Source: Pachysolen tannophilus NRRL Y-2460 (lineage: Eukaryota; Ascomycota; Pichiomycetes; Alaninales; Pachysolenaceae). Taken from it: 64,000 nucleotides of DNA. The stretch is from the NCBI GenBank assembly GCA_001661245.1, contig KV454011.1:1658135-1722134 (forward strand), written 5' to 3'. Below, in pieces: positions 8,788 to 19,416 of this stretch (the stretch's first letter is position 1; each line of letters opens with the position of its first letter). Under the pieces are notes generated by a model. The model was not told the origin of the DNA, ran no database searches, and saw nothing but the letters and a program-made list of their open reading frames with translations. Position numbers and translations under genes: made by a program.

Positions 8788-10446
8788 TTAATATTCCCGT
8801 CCATTTATTTGCCCATTTTTAATTTTCGCTTTATCGTTACGATCGTCATCCCTATCTTCTTCGTTATCCTCCTCCTGCTCCTCCTCCTCCACCACCACAT
8901 CATCATCATCACCATCTTCTTCTTCTTCATCATCTTCTTCACCATCGTCTTCTTCTTCTCCGCCATCTTCTTCGTCATCGTCATCCTCTTCCTCATCCTC
9001 TTCCTCATCATCTTCATCATCTTCATCCTCTTCTTCATCAACCTTATCTTCATCGTCTATATCGTCTTCATCTTCGTCTGCAGTGTCATAATATACTTTT
9101 ATTAGTCTAGGAACATTTCCTTCACTCTTTGCCAATTCATTGATTTTAGCGTAAATTCTTTCAGAATTGAAAGACGGTCCTAGTTCAACAGCTAACCTTT
9201 TAAATCTATTTTCGTAATCCTCAGATATTTTATCTAACAATCTCTGCTCATCGAAATCAGACCATTCATTGTTTCGCTGCTTATGACATCTCAAATATCT
9301 CATTTGAATAGCTTGCCAAGAGTGTTTACGATCGAGTAATAATTCAATATCTTTCCATGATTTCTTCAATGCTTCTTTTTGAAAAATGATTAAATCATCT
9401 TCTTCTTTAGTCCACCTTTTAATCTTTTTATCCTTTTTAGGTGTTTCTTTCCTTAGTTTTTTATTCTGAACACTTTGAAAAGTATGAGTACCTACAATTT
9501 TCACTTTACTCTTTGATTTAACTTCTGGTAATGGATCTTCTCCTCTCCGCGATCTACCTGATCTTCTTGGAATTTTTTGAATAATACTAACTTTTGAATG
9601 ATCTAAATAATCATCTCCTTCTTCTAGTCTCTGTATTCTATGATTTGTCGTTGCCGGACTCTCTAACCTGGATTTTTTATATTTAACATCATAACCGACT
9701 GGAGAAGTAACATCTAACCTGCTACTACTTTGTCTCAGATGAATACTTGTACCACACTCAATAGGATCTGAAACATCCATTTTCGAGCCTAAATTTGGAG
9801 TAGGTCCAAATGAGGATGTTCCTGGATAAAACGGATCAAATCTGGTATTGTTATTAAACGGTGGTTGATACTTCGGCAGTGAAGTGGGCCATGTTGATGT
9901 TTCATTTATTAGAGTTGAAATTGAGGGTAATTTTACTGAACCATTTGTATTCGTGCCAGTGACATTATTATGATCGTTAACGTTACTATGATTGTTGGTG
10001 GCTGCATTGACGGTCCCTGCTGCTATATTATTTACTTTGTCCTTATTATTACGATTATCATTGTTGTTATTATTATTATTATTACTATTATTGTCGCTTG
10101 TATTAGAATCATTTAAATCATGACGTCTACCAACACTGGAAGGTGTTCCTGTAGTAACAGGTGATGGGTTTGGAACATCTTGTGGAGGAGGAGATGATGA
10201 CGTAAGCGTGGTTGAATTGTTTAATTGTGAAGAATTATTTGTAATTTTACCTCTGCTAAATTGACTGGATCGTAATTTAGAAACAGGAGTTAAAAATAAT
10301 TCATTTTTTATAGGATGTTGTACATTGTTCTCGGGTGTTTCTGGTCTCACAAACTCTTTAACATCCTCTTGTTGTTGTCTTCTTGGCCGTGTTGTTATCA
10401 CCGGTAAACTTGCATTTGTAGCAGAATATTTTGATTTTGTTCTCAT
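8788..10446 (-). CDS. Myb/SANT-domain protein with long acidic C-terminal tail
   Basis: The 552-residue protein has a low-complexity N-terminal half (Asn runs at about residues 119-135) and a Myb-like DNA- or histone-binding domain at about residues 338-400, starting RWTKEEDDLIIFQKEALKKS and including the second tryptophan motif of KKSWKDIELLL and the HSWQAIQMRYLRCHK helix; a second, weaker repeat follows (NEWSDFDEQRLLDK). Residues about 455-540 are almost wholly Asp and Glu. A nuclear role in chromatin or transcription is likely: acidic tails commonly bind histones. I do not recognise the family member. The strong acidic tract produces an antisense hydrophobic ORF, which is an artefact. Confidence 0.7.
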   Translation of the reverse strand: MRTKSKYSATNASLPVITTRPRRQQQEDVKEFVRPETPENNVQHPIKNELFLTPVSKLRSSQFSRGKITNNSSQLNNSTTLTSSSPPPQDVPNPSPVTTGTPSSVGRRHDLNDSNTSDNNSNNNNNNNNDNRNNKDKVNNIAAGTVNAATNNHSNVNDHNNVTGTNTNGSVKLPSISTLINETSTWPTSLPKYQPPFNNNTRFDPFYPGTSSFGPTPNLGSKMDVSDPIECGTSIHLRQSSSRLDVTSPVGYDVKYKKSRLESPATTNHRIQRLEEGDDYLDHSKVSIIQKIPRRSGRSRRGEDPLPEVKSKSKVKIVGTHTFQSVQNKKLRKETPKKDKKIKRWTKEEDDLIIFQKEALKKSWKDIELLLDRKHSWQAIQMRYLRCHKQRNNEWSDFDEQRLLDKISEDYENRFKRLAVELGPSFNSERIYAKINELAKSEGNVPRLIKVYYDTADEDEDDIDDEDKVDEEEDEDDEDDEEEDEEEDDDDEEDGGEEEDDGEEDDEEEEDGDDDDVVVEEEEQEEDNEEDRDDDRNDKAKIKNGQINGREY

Positions 10447-10942
10447 TATTTTTCTTAACTTTTTCTGTTAACGTAACGTTCAATCCAAAATCAAAAATAA
10501 AAATATAAAAAAAAAATAAAAAAAATACAAGCAAAAACAAAAGCAAAATCAAGCAAAAGAAAAAAAAAAAAAATTCTATTAATACTCCTTGGCCTTTAAT
10601 TATAGACTACAACGAATGATACCAATTATGATGGTGATTTTTTAAAAATTAAATTTAAATTTAAAATGGCTAAAAAAAAAAAAATAGATAAATATACAAG
10701 GAACTAGCAATTAATTAACGACATTCACAATGTTGTATTTTCCTAAATTTCGCGGTACAACTTCTGCTTTGTTGTAGTACAACAACATTGAAATAGGAAA
10801 CTACTAGATTCAGACAATTGTGTTTCAGGTGCACTACCCGGGTAAGATAAACAATGCAATTGCCGATGCCGATGTTCTTGAAGCTATATTGCTAATGCTA
10901 TTTTGCTAATGCTATTTTTTTTTTTTCTATTCTCCATTATAT
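10447..10942. other. Intergenic, upstream of Myb gene and 3' of MSO1
   Basis: Contains A-rich leader sequence of the Myb-domain gene and the 3' flank of MSO1. No gene seen. Just past the MSO1 stop is a short duplication of the string TGCTAATGCTATTT (about 10887-10918) followed by a T tract, possibly part of the MSO1 3' untranslated region. Confidence 0.4.
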
Positions 10943-11959
10943 TCAGTTTCTTCTCCAGGTGGACTTCATTGACAACTTGGAGCCGCCGCCATTATCTTCA
11001 TCACTTGCACTACTATTAAAGCTTTTACTACGGTTAGTTGAAAATTTAGTTCTGAAAGAATCATCGCCACTAGTAACTGAATTATAAGTTGCTGATCGAT
11101 TAATATTTTGCCTTGCCTTTAACCTATTTGTGGAAGATGTGGAAGTAGGTGTAGATGTGGGCAAGGACGTAACAGGAGGAGGACGGCCACCTGATTTCAA
11201 AGTACTTTCTGATCGTGAATTAAATCCATTAAATCCACTTCCATTATTGTTATATGTATTCGTTCTTGCAGACAGCATTTGAGCATTTGGATGAGTCAGT
11301 ATCACTGGCTGCGATTGAGCCTGAAATTGAGTGTGTTGTGATTGGCTCTGATGATTCCCTGATTTCATTTGTGAACTAGTTTTCGTAGTTCCATTTCCTG
11401 TTGAACCTTTATAAATATCGTTTAAAGAATATTTGCTATTTATTAATCTAGAACGAGGTGCATCCTGCTGTGGGTACCGCTGCAGTTCTGCTTGCGCTTG
11501 AGCAGGCATCTGCTGCCTTTGCTGTGTCTGTGCATACCGATGTGATGGAGCTTGTGAAAAGTCTTCCGCCTGCTGCTGTTGCTGTTGCTGCTGCTGTTGT
11601 TGCTGTTGTTGGTTTAAACCACGTGTCAGACTTCTTGGATGATATGTCTGTGATTGTGAAGATGGAGGTGGCATCAGGTTACCACTATTATAATAATTCT
11701 GTCTACTCCCATATCCATTATCCATACTCATGTTCCTACCATCTCGCTGTATACCTAACCAATCTGGAAATTCTAAATTATTTGATTCATAATAATTCAC
11801 TAATGCCTTATGAACAATAGTATCTGTTTCTGTATTCCCATCACTTTCGCTATGTAAGGATAATCCACTAAATGAATTTGAAAACCCTTTTGAGCTCTGC
11901 TTAACTTTAGACCAAAATGTCTTTGCCTCTTTTCCAGAGGTTACTTTTGGTATATTCAT
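10943..11959 (-). CDS. MSO1: Exocytosis protein Mso1 (Sec1-binding)
   Basis: Mso1 binds the SM protein Sec1 and Sec4-GTP at sites of exocytosis and promotes SNARE assembly at the plasma membrane. The N-terminal ~70 residues carry the Sec1-binding Mso1 signature: FWSKVKQSSKGFSNSFSGLS, then DTIVHKALVNYY and FPDWLG, which match the yeast protein closely. The rest is Gln/Ser/Asn-rich and probably disordered, with a run of about 14 Gln near residue 117. At 338 residues it is longer than S. cerevisiae Mso1 (210), the extra length lying in the low-complexity part. The start is the first ATG of the frame; the upstream flank has an ACGCGT box at 12116. Confidence 0.88.
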   Translation of the reverse strand: MNIPKVTSGKEAKTFWSKVKQSSKGFSNSFSGLSLHSESDGNTETDTIVHKALVNYYESNNLEFPDWLGIQRDGRNMSMDNGYGSRQNYYNSGNLMPPPSSQSQTYHPRSLTRGLNQQQQQQQQQQQQQQAEDFSQAPSHRYAQTQQRQQMPAQAQAELQRYPQQDAPRSRLINSKYSLNDIYKGSTGNGTTKTSSQMKSGNHQSQSQHTQFQAQSQPVILTHPNAQMLSARTNTYNNNGSGFNGFNSRSESTLKSGGRPPPVTSLPTSTPTSTSSTNRLKARQNINRSATYNSVTSGDDSFRTKFSTNRSKSFNSSASDEDNGGGSKLSMKSTWRRN

Positions 11960-13188
11960 TAACGTTTTAAAATTACTTTAATATATTCAATTGGCGTTTT
12001 AATTATTTAAATATATTTAAAAAAAGATATATTTAAATTCGCAATTAAAACAGATTTGCTCCGCACACGACTGTAGCAAATTTGCGCAACATGCGTAAGC
12101 TTTTGTGAAACCAAAACGCGTACGCAGGCTGGGGTGTATTTGCGTATATTTGCTGTGCGCTTTTAAGACGCTGAAAAAAATATTGAAAAAAAAAAAAAAA
12201 AATTTTTTTTTAGTTTTTTTGTTCTTTCGGTACAATTGATCACTTTTATTATTACTTTATTTAATCTCTTTTTCTTTGGCTTTTTTTATTATTTTCACAA
12301 TAATAATCTAGACCAAATGTCGAATAGATTATAAATATAGAGTATAGATATATAGCTATATAGCTATAATGAATGATGATATTATTTATTAAAAAAAAAA
12401 AGTTGTATTTTCTGTTTTTGGCTTATTGTAAAAGTTTTAATTTTTTTTTTTTTTTCGATTTTCGATTAAAACACATACTGGGACTTTATCACCATGATTA
12501 TGCCATTTTAAATAGATAATTGTGGTAAACGAATCCCATAAATTGAATCCAATTAAGCGGGTGCTTTTTAATTAAAGATCAGCTTAATTTTTTGCATATC
12601 TGCAGAAGATTTGATAAGTCTCCTTTAACTAGGAGAATAGGTGTATTACTATCTTTTGATGATATGGAACATTTGTATTTCAAAAAAAAAAAAATCAGAA
12701 CTTGATTTCAATGTTTAAAAACAGAGCTTAAGTCATTTTAAATTTCTTATCGTCTTTTGGATTTGTAAAGTTCCATCAAGCTTTTAGGCGTTCGTTATAT
12801 TAGGTTGTCAGTCTCGAGGAACAAATCTACGATATTACTGAATCGGGCAGGAGGAGTAAAGTTAATGAGAAACTGATAAGAATAGATAAACTTTCAAAAT
12901 AAACCTGTATCTATTCTATTAGAAAACTGTAGTGAGATTATTTCTTTGGGTTTCAATGCTATTCTGCTTCTTTAAGATATTTCTGAATATTAAACTTTCG
13001 AAAATATAAAACAGAAATGATTCTATTACTTATTTCAATATGTGATAATATATAGCTAGTAAAAATTTTTGATAACCCCGAATCAAAGTATTAAATCTTC
13101 TAAAAAAAAAAAATTTTGACAACAAAAATAGGGGAAATGATATTAACCTACCTGTAAGCTATAACTGGTATTTGAAATATTTTCCGGA
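11960..13188. other. Intergenic, MSO1 promoter and 3' flank of the GH3 gene
   Basis: About 1.2 kb without a supported gene. The first 230 bases (upstream of MSO1) hold an unusual cluster of TTTGCG/TGCGC motifs at 12060-12175 together with a perfect MluI cell-cycle box (ACGCGT, 12116-12121). The rest has T/A tracts and a short TATAGC repeat at 12347-12369; I see nothing else in it. Confidence 0.5.
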
Positions 13189-15699
13189 TTATAAACCTAA
13201 CCAGAATTGTGTTTTTTCGATTGTGAATTTTTCGGATAAGAGAATATTATCAGAACTATTACCAACAAGAATTTCATACTCCCCCTTTTCTGCACACCAT
13301 TCATTTTGATATTCGTCAAAATAAGAAATTGCATATTTTAAACTTGTATTGATTTCAACTGTTTTCATTTCAGTTTTTTGCAAAAAAACTTTAGTGAAAT
13401 CTTTCAATTCTTTGACTGGTCTAGTTATTGAAGGCGATTTAGGAGCAATGTAAACTTGAATAACTTCAGCTCCATCAAAACCCCCAGTGTTTTTAACATT
13501 CAAATGAACTTTGATCTCCTCATTTTGAATCCAAACTTTTAAATTAGATAAGTCAAATGTTGTATATGATAAACCATATCCAAATGGGAATAAAACTGGT
13601 CTATCAATCTTTTCATAAAATCTATAATCAACATAGACATCTTCACCATAGAGTACTTGTCCATTATTTGATTTAAAATTGAAGTAAGCTGGATTGTCTT
13701 GGTTTCTAATTGGGAAGGTAAGAGACAATTTAGCTGATGGGTTAACATCTCCAAATAAAACATCGGCAATGGCATTACCAGTTTCAATACCGGTAAACCA
13801 AGCTTGTAGTAAACAAGGAACATCATCAATCCATGGGAAAGAAACAGGCGTACCTGATTGGTTGACAACAATGACATTGGGATTTGCTCTGACCACTGCT
13901 TCAACCAATTCATTTTGTAATCCTGGAAGTTCCATGTCAGGTCTATCAAAACCTTCACTCTCGTACTCTAATGAAGTACCAATACATAAAACGACTTTAT
14001 CATGGTTCTTAGCTAATTCAACAGCTTTAGTAATTTCCTCGTATTGGTCAATAATTTTATTGATACCAAATGTGAGAGAACCACCTCCATTTGAAGCTAC
14101 TGCATCGTTTGTTTCAAGGGTATAAGTTGGAGAACTACCAAACTCAACCGTAATTTTGTATTTTTCTCCTTTGTTAAGTTTGATGGAATTCTTAACTTCA
14201 ATAGTACCACAACCCAATGCAGCAGAACCTGCAATTTGATGCGTCTTGTTATCAATAAATAATTTATCATTAATAAACAATTGCGCAGTACCCAAGCAAG
14301 CTAAACCAAATTCATAATCACCATCTTCATCTGGAACGTAGTAACCTTCGAAATCCATATAAAACAATTTTCCATTAATAAATTTGTCATTCTTATAATC
14401 AAATAAAGTTAAAGCAGAATTTTGCAAATTAAATGATTCAACAAAACGACGATTTGCAGTTCCTGGAGGATCAAGATAAGTTTTGCATGAGAACAGTTTT
14501 TCATTATCTTTTGTATAAAGAAATTGACCTAACTCTGGTAAATTTTTATGAATTGTTGTACCAATCGAATAACCTGGCTTTGTTACTAGTTTTGAAGAAA
14601 TCCCTGTAAATGGGTCAACAACATAATACGTTAATAACGAAGCTGAACCACCGCCACAATACCTAGCTGTCTTGGCATTTGGTCCAATAATAGCAACACT
14701 ATCATCCTTGGATAAAGGTAACAAATTTTCATTATTTTTCAACAAGACAATCGAGTCAGCAGCAATTTTTTTTAATTTTCGAGAAGTTTCAGGGGTATTG
14801 TTACTGTCAGATTCAGGAGCAGATTCTGCAATACCAGAATTTTCAATGGAATATTTAACCAATTTTAAAACATTTCTAACTCTTTCATCCAATGTCTTTA
14901 AATGGATTTCTTTTGAAGTGACAGCATGAGCAACAGAATCACTTTTTCTCATAATTGGGGGACCTGGCATTTCAATATCCAATCCACTATCAATTGATTC
15001 TTTTAAAGAATAAACACCAAACCAATCTGACATTATTGTTCCATCCCAACCCCATTCTTGTCTCAAAATTTGATTCAACAAATAATTTGACTGAGAAGTA
15101 TGTTCGCCATTAACCTTATTATAGGAGCTCATAATAGCCCTTGGATTAGAATCTCTTATTGCTAACTGGAAAGGAAGCAAATAAATTTCACGAAGCGCTC
15201 TTTGTGTTACAACAGAGTTTACAGAATTTCTCTCATCGTCCAAATCGTTACAAACATAATGTTTCAAAGTTGCCACGATACCTTGATCTTGCATCCCTTT
15301 AATAACCCTAGCTGATGATAATCCAGCCAATACAGGATCCGGAGAATATGATTCAAACCCTCTACCTCCCAATGGTCCTCTCTGAATATTACAAGTCGGA
15401 CCTAATATTACATGGGCCCCTTTAGATTTTGCCTCTATAGCCATCAATTGACCTGCTTCTTCAAGTAATTCCTTATCAAAACTTGATGCAAGAGCAGTTC
15501 CATTGGGAAAACAAGCTGATGGAACACCTCTAAAGAACTTGGTGCCTCTAACACCATTTGGACCATCCGAGAACCTTAACGAAGGAATGTTTAACCTTTC
15601 TATCTTGGCCGTATGCCAAAAATCTATTCCCGAGATCAATTGGATTTTTTCATCCAAATTTAAAGCCTGAACGAGTGACTCAATATCTAAATGTGACAT
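13189..15699 (-). CDS. GH3 beta-glucosidase with PA14 insert
   Basis: Hydrolyses beta-glucosides from the non-reducing end. The 836 residues follow the Kluyveromyces marxianus BglI layout: (beta/alpha)8 domain (about 1-300) with the family signature DGPNGVRG near residue 45, KHYVCND, and the nucleophile in MSDWFGV (Asp225); an alpha/beta domain split by a PA14 insert (about 390-540, including YVPDEDGDYEFGLA); and a C-terminal fibronectin-III-like domain. The general acid should lie in LEYESEGFDR (about 578-586). There is no signal peptide, so the enzyme is probably intracellular and acts on imported glucosides. PA14 shapes the substrate pocket in known relatives. All expected catalytic features are intact. 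Many yeasts lack this gene, so its distribution is patchy. Confidence 0.9.
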   Translation of the reverse strand: MSHLDIESLVQALNLDEKIQLISGIDFWHTAKIERLNIPSLRFSDGPNGVRGTKFFRGVPSACFPNGTALASSFDKELLEEAGQLMAIEAKSKGAHVILGPTCNIQRGPLGGRGFESYSPDPVLAGLSSARVIKGMQDQGIVATLKHYVCNDLDDERNSVNSVVTQRALREIYLLPFQLAIRDSNPRAIMSSYNKVNGEHTSQSNYLLNQILRQEWGWDGTIMSDWFGVYSLKESIDSGLDIEMPGPPIMRKSDSVAHAVTSKEIHLKTLDERVRNVLKLVKYSIENSGIAESAPESDSNNTPETSRKLKKIAADSIVLLKNNENLLPLSKDDSVAIIGPNAKTARYCGGGSASLLTYYVVDPFTGISSKLVTKPGYSIGTTIHKNLPELGQFLYTKDNEKLFSCKTYLDPPGTANRRFVESFNLQNSALTLFDYKNDKFINGKLFYMDFEGYYVPDEDGDYEFGLACLGTAQLFINDKLFIDNKTHQIAGSAALGCGTIEVKNSIKLNKGEKYKITVEFGSSPTYTLETNDAVASNGGGSLTFGINKIIDQYEEITKAVELAKNHDKVVLCIGTSLEYESEGFDRPDMELPGLQNELVEAVVRANPNVIVVNQSGTPVSFPWIDDVPCLLQAWFTGIETGNAIADVLFGDVNPSAKLSLTFPIRNQDNPAYFNFKSNNGQVLYGEDVYVDYRFYEKIDRPVLFPFGYGLSYTTFDLSNLKVWIQNEEIKVHLNVKNTGGFDGAEVIQVYIAPKSPSITRPVKELKDFTKVFLQKTEMKTVEINTSLKYAISYFDEYQNEWCAEKGEYEILVGNSSDNILLSEKFTIEKTQFWLGL

Positions 15700-15756
15700 T
15701 TCTGAACAATCAGAAGATTAACAGCTTTAATACTTAAAAAGAACGAATGATATTTC

Positions 15757-15762
<6 letters not shown>

Positions 15763-15791
<29 letters not shown>
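15763..15791. repeat. (TA)n microsatellite in GH3 gene upstream region
   Basis: Uninterrupted alternating T and A about 65-90 bases upstream of the GH3 start codon, close to where the promoter or 5' untranslated region should lie. Length polymorphism would be expected. Confidence 0.85.
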
Positions 15792-15793
<2 letters not shown>

Positions 15794-15944
15794 ATAATTA
15801 TATCTATATATTTTTGTGAAAGACAAATACACGGCTAGGAAAATGAAAATCTGGGGGAAATTCAGTGACCGCTGCAACCTTACATACATATACACGCATA
15901 TTAGTTTAATTTTATATGATTTCGTAATAACTATCTAATTAAGT

Positions 15945-17024
15945 TCAATGTCCAATGATATTAGTGCCGGAGTTGTTCAGGAGATGTTCTTCATCGATTC
16001 TTTGGATCCAGTCAACTACAACTTCAACAAACAGTTTTGGATTCTCGCTTATCAACCAATGAGCTGCTTTAACATCTCTAGTTTCAAATCTTGGGAAAAA
16101 TCTACCCACTTTATCCAAGACATCATCAGCTACATATGGAGAGTACTCACCTCTTATGAATAAAGCTGGGCCTGACCACCGTACAACTTCACTATCAAAT
16201 GGGAAGTCACTGATGTTGTCCAAGTTTCTACCAATTATATCCAATGGGACTTTGGAATAGAAAATTGGTTCTCCTTCTTTTGGAGATGATACTCTTTTCA
16301 AATTGCTCAGTAAAAACTGCCTGACTGGAAGCTTGTCTTCAACGGTACTCAATATTTGATCTACATCTTTTAAATTTTTCACAACCGGGTTTGTTTGTTT
16401 AGTAATCTTCATGAGTTCTCTGACGTAAAATCCAAATTTACTAAACCCAGTAGATCCACCAGTGTTATCGATCGGTGCATTGTCAACAGAGATAAGCAGA
16501 CTAAAAGCTTTTGGTCTTCTCAATACACAAGCCATTGCAGTCTTTGCACCCATTGAATGTCCAATCAATATTGGCTTTTCAAGCTTTTTCGTTATGCAAA
16601 ATTGTTCAACATCAGCTGCTAACGCTGGATAATCATGTCTATTTATATGCGGTGAATCACCATGATTTCTCAAGTCTAAACAATAAACATCACGATTCAA
16701 CAATCTTGCCAATTGTTTCGAAACAGCTCTATTATTCAATTTATTTCCAAAAAGTCCATGTAAAAAAACAATTGGCTGATTCTTAGGTTTGGGATGAAAT
16801 TTATCTTCAGGAGGTGAATGTTTATCAAACTCTAGAGGCACAGTATCAATATCCAATGATAACGAATCTCCGAGGTTTCTCTTGGAATGGCTTGCTAATG
16901 AAGTTGGTGTACCATCATAGGTTATATGTCTTACTGCTGAACTTGCTAAGAAAAATCTTGAGTTGGGTGAAGAAACAACAAATCTCGGGAATGATAATCT
17001 CAATGACGATATCATCATCATCAT
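15945..17024 (-). CDS. IMO32: Alpha/beta hydrolase, Imo32/ABHD11-type (Eat1 relatives)
   Basis: The 359-residue protein is an alpha/beta-hydrolase of the yeast Imo32/ABHD11 group, which also includes the ethanol acetyltransferase Eat1. The translation starts with four consecutive Met codons followed by a Ser/Arg/Phe-rich, acid-free segment that looks like a mitochondrial presequence. Motifs: oxyanion-hole HGLFGNK (about residue 90), LDLRNHGDS (about 119-127), nucleophile elbow GHSMGAKTA (about 155-163, Ser nucleophile), and the late AAHWLIS histidine. Overall similarity (for example GPALFIRGEYSPYV near the end) fits Imo32 better than Eat1. The exact substrate is not known for this family; the assignment between Imo32 and Eat1 is my judgement. 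Confidence 0.8.
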   Translation of the reverse strand: MMMMISSLRLSFPRFVVSSPNSRFFLASSAVRHITYDGTPTSLASHSKRNLGDSLSLDIDTVPLEFDKHSPPEDKFHPKPKNQPIVFLHGLFGNKLNNRAVSKQLARLLNRDVYCLDLRNHGDSPHINRHDYPALAADVEQFCITKKLEKPILIGHSMGAKTAMACVLRRPKAFSLLISVDNAPIDNTGGSTGFSKFGFYVRELMKITKQTNPVVKNLKDVDQILSTVEDKLPVRQFLLSNLKRVSSPKEGEPIFYSKVPLDIIGRNLDNISDFPFDSEVVRWSGPALFIRGEYSPYVADDVLDKVGRFFPRFETRDVKAAHWLISENPKLFVEVVVDWIQRIDEEHLLNNSGTNIIGH

Positions 17025-17634
17025 CACAATCCAATCTATTTATCTTCTCAAATATTAATTGAAAACCAAACAAACTAAATCAATTAAATCAACTAAATGG
17101 AATTCTTCTATATACGATGTTCACCTCAATAACACTGCGGGAATTCGATTTTTTGATTTTTTTTTTTTTTTTTTTTTTTGTAAAATATCAAGAAAAATCA
17201 GCAAATTGAATAGATTCTTGCCGCCCCTTTTTCCGGGGTCGCAGCTTAAACATCCGCCCAAATTCTGGGCGGTTGGGTTGATTCTGGCGGCTCAAAGAAG
17301 TTTTAAAATGACAATTCTATCTAAGTTAATTTACAAACCAGTTCAAGGCTATCATTAAATAGTAAAGTTATGAATAGATTGATTTTGAGATTTAAATTTG
17401 ATATATGAGAAAAAAAAAAATAGAGAAACAAATTAAATATCAAAAATCAAAAGAAAACAAGTAAAACAAGTACAGCAAGATCGAAAACACTAGTTAATGA
17501 AATAGAATCAATGACAAACAGAACAAGGAATTAAAAGTAAAATAAAAATAAAAAAAGATTAAGCTAAAGACTAGAGTGTTAGTCAGAAACTTCCATTTTT
17601 TAAACATTTAGATATATATATATGAATGTATAGT
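17025..17634. promoter_or_regulatory. IMO32 upstream region with GC-rich inverted repeat
   Basis: Contains a perfect 7-base inverted repeat with 5-base spacer (CCGCCCA AATTC TGGGCGG, 17254-17272) and a second GC cluster just before it (17220-17240, GCCGCCCC and CCGGGG). In an AT-rich genome this looks like a dimeric zinc-finger (for example Zn2Cys6 or C2H2) binding site. The remainder is A-rich and forms the 3' flank of ADE17. Confidence 0.55.
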
Positions 17635-19416
17635 TCAATGATGGAAAAGACGAACAGGATTTTCAACATAAACAATGTCGTATGAATCTGCAGCAGCAAC
17701 AACGGCCTCATCCATAACAGATCCCGATGCCGCAGCAATGAATTTAACACCCGATCTTGCTGCTCTGTAAACATTATCTGGGAATGGAAAGAAAGCGTCT
17801 GAGGATAGAGCGACATTGGTCAATTTAGATAACCATTCTTTTCTTTCTTGGGAAGTTAAAGGTACTGGTAATTCAGCAAACTTAGACTCGTATTCTGATT
17901 TTTCTGGTTCTTCAGTTGGAACTTGACCAGTGACATACAAGTCAATTGCATTTGACTTATCTGGTCTCTTAACACCTTTAGCCCATTTGAAACCCAAGAC
18001 TCTTGGATGTTGACGTAACCACCAATTGTCTGCCTTATCACCTGCCAATCTAGTACAATGGATACGTGATTGTTGGCCAGCACCTAAACCAATTACCATA
18101 CCATTCTTAGCGTAACATACCGAATTCGATTGTGTATATTTCAATGCAATTGTAGCAACAGTTAAATCAATTACAGCTTGTTCTGTCAAGTTTTTATTCT
18201 TAGAAACAATTTCTTTAAAAGTAGATGCATTTATAATAGCATCATTCACCTTTTGTTGTAAAGTTATTCCATAAACTTCTCTTGATTCAACAGGGCCAGG
18301 AGTATAGTTTGGATCAATTTGTAAAATACAATATTTACCATTTTTTTTCTTTTTCAAAATTTCTAAAGCTTCAGGAGCAAAACCTGGTGCAATTACACCA
18401 TCGGAAACTTCTTTTGAAATGATTTTAGCAGTTGGTAAATCAACTATATTTGAAAGAGCTATCCAGTCACCAAAAGATGACATTCTGTCAGCACCTCTTG
18501 CTCTTGCATAAGCATTGGCTAATGGTGATAAATTTTCAATATCTTCAACAAAATAAATTTTTTTTTCAATATCTGATAATGGCAAACCAACAGCTGCACC
18601 GGCTGGTGAAACATGTTTAAACGAGGCAGCTGCTGGAAGGTTCAAAGAAGCAGATAATTGTTTTACCAATGGCCAAGAATTTAAAGCATCTAATAAGTTG
18701 ATATAACCAGGCGCTCCAGACAAGACTTTGAATGGTAATTCACCTTGTGAAACAAAAGCCTGTGCTGGTTTCTGATGAGGATTAGCACCATATCTCAAAG
18801 TCATTTGAGAAATACCTTCACTATATTGCTTTCTGAAAAAATCAGAAATTGTGGCATCATAATCTGCAGTATGTTCAAAAGCTTTTAAGGCAAATCTATT
18901 TCTTACTTCTGAAGAAATTTCACCAGAGGCCAATTCTTCTAAAAATTTTGGATAATCTTTTGGATCTGATAAGATAGTAACTCTTGCATGATTCTTAGCA
19001 GCGGCTCTTAATAAAGTAACACCACCAATATCAATTTCTTCAACAGCTTCATCAACGGTAACATTAATTTTTGAAATTGTTTCCTTAAATGGATACAAGT
19101 TACAAACAACAAAATCAACTTTTTCAATATGTTGATCAGCCAAATCTTTTTCATCACTTTCCAAATTTCTTGCCAAGATACCAGCATGAACAGCTGGATG
19201 TAAAGTTTTAACTCTACCGCCCAACATTTCAGGAGCATGAGTTATAGAAGAAACATCTTCAACTGGGAAACCAGCTTCTCTAACTAATTTTGCAGTACCT
19301 CCAGAAGCCAATAACCTGACATGGTTGGAAACTAAACCTTTAGCAAGATCCAATAATCCAGTTTTATCATAAACCGAAAGAATCGCAGTTTTATTATATG
19401 AAGTAGTGGTAGACAT
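17635..19416 (-). CDS. ADE17: Bifunctional AICAR transformylase / IMP cyclohydrolase
   Basis: Catalyses the last two steps of de novo IMP synthesis: formylation of AICAR with 10-formyl-tetrahydrofolate, then ring closure. The 593 residues match Ade16/Ade17 (about 592). The N-terminal MGS-like cyclohydrolase domain (about 1-200) has [15 protein letters not shown] and [13 protein letters not shown]. The transformylase domain has [12 protein letters not shown] (about residue 265; Lys-His of the active site), [16 protein letters not shown] and the closing segment PVRLFHH. A TGACTC-type Bas1/Gcn4 site occurs upstream (19906-19911, reverse strand). S. cerevisiae has two isozymes; only this copy is visible here, and the symbol could equally be ADE16. 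Confidence 0.96.
   Translation of the reverse strand: MSTTTSYNKTAILSVYDKTGLLDLAKGLVSNHVRLLASGGTAKLVREAGFPVEDVSSITHAPEMLGGRVKTLHPAVHAGILARNLESDEKDLADQHIEKVDFVVCNLYPFKETISKINVTVDEAVEEIDIGGVTLLRAAAKNHARVTILSDPKDYPKFLEELASGEISSEVRNRFALKAFEHTADYDATISDFFRKQYSEGISQMTLRYGANPHQKPAQAFVSQGELPFKVLSGAPGYINLLDALNSWPLVKQLSASLNLPAAASFKHVSPAGAAVGLPLSDIEKKIYFVEDIENLSPLANAYARARGADRMSSFGDWIALSNIVDLPTAKIISKEVSDGVIAPGFAPEALEILKKKKNGKYCILQIDPNYTPGPVESREVYGITLQQKVNDAIINASTFKEIVSKNKNLTEQAVIDLTVATIALKYTQSNSVCYAKNGMVIGLGAGQQSRIHCTRLAGDKADNWWLRQHPRVLGFKWAKGVKRPDKSNAIDLYVTGQVPTEEPEKSEYESKFAELPVPLTSQERKEWLSKLTNVALSSDAFFPFPDNVYRAARSGVKFIAAASGSVMDEAVVAAADSYDIVYVENPVRLFHH

Noticed and set aside
8809-9105. Hydrophobic antisense open frame in the Myb gene
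   Set aside because: It is the antisense reading of the acidic Asp/Glu tract of the Myb-domain protein; such tracts always give hydrophobic shadows.
12017-12235. Minus-strand open frame in the MSO1 promoter
   Set aside because: Driven by T/A tracts, no domain, and it overlaps promoter motifs.
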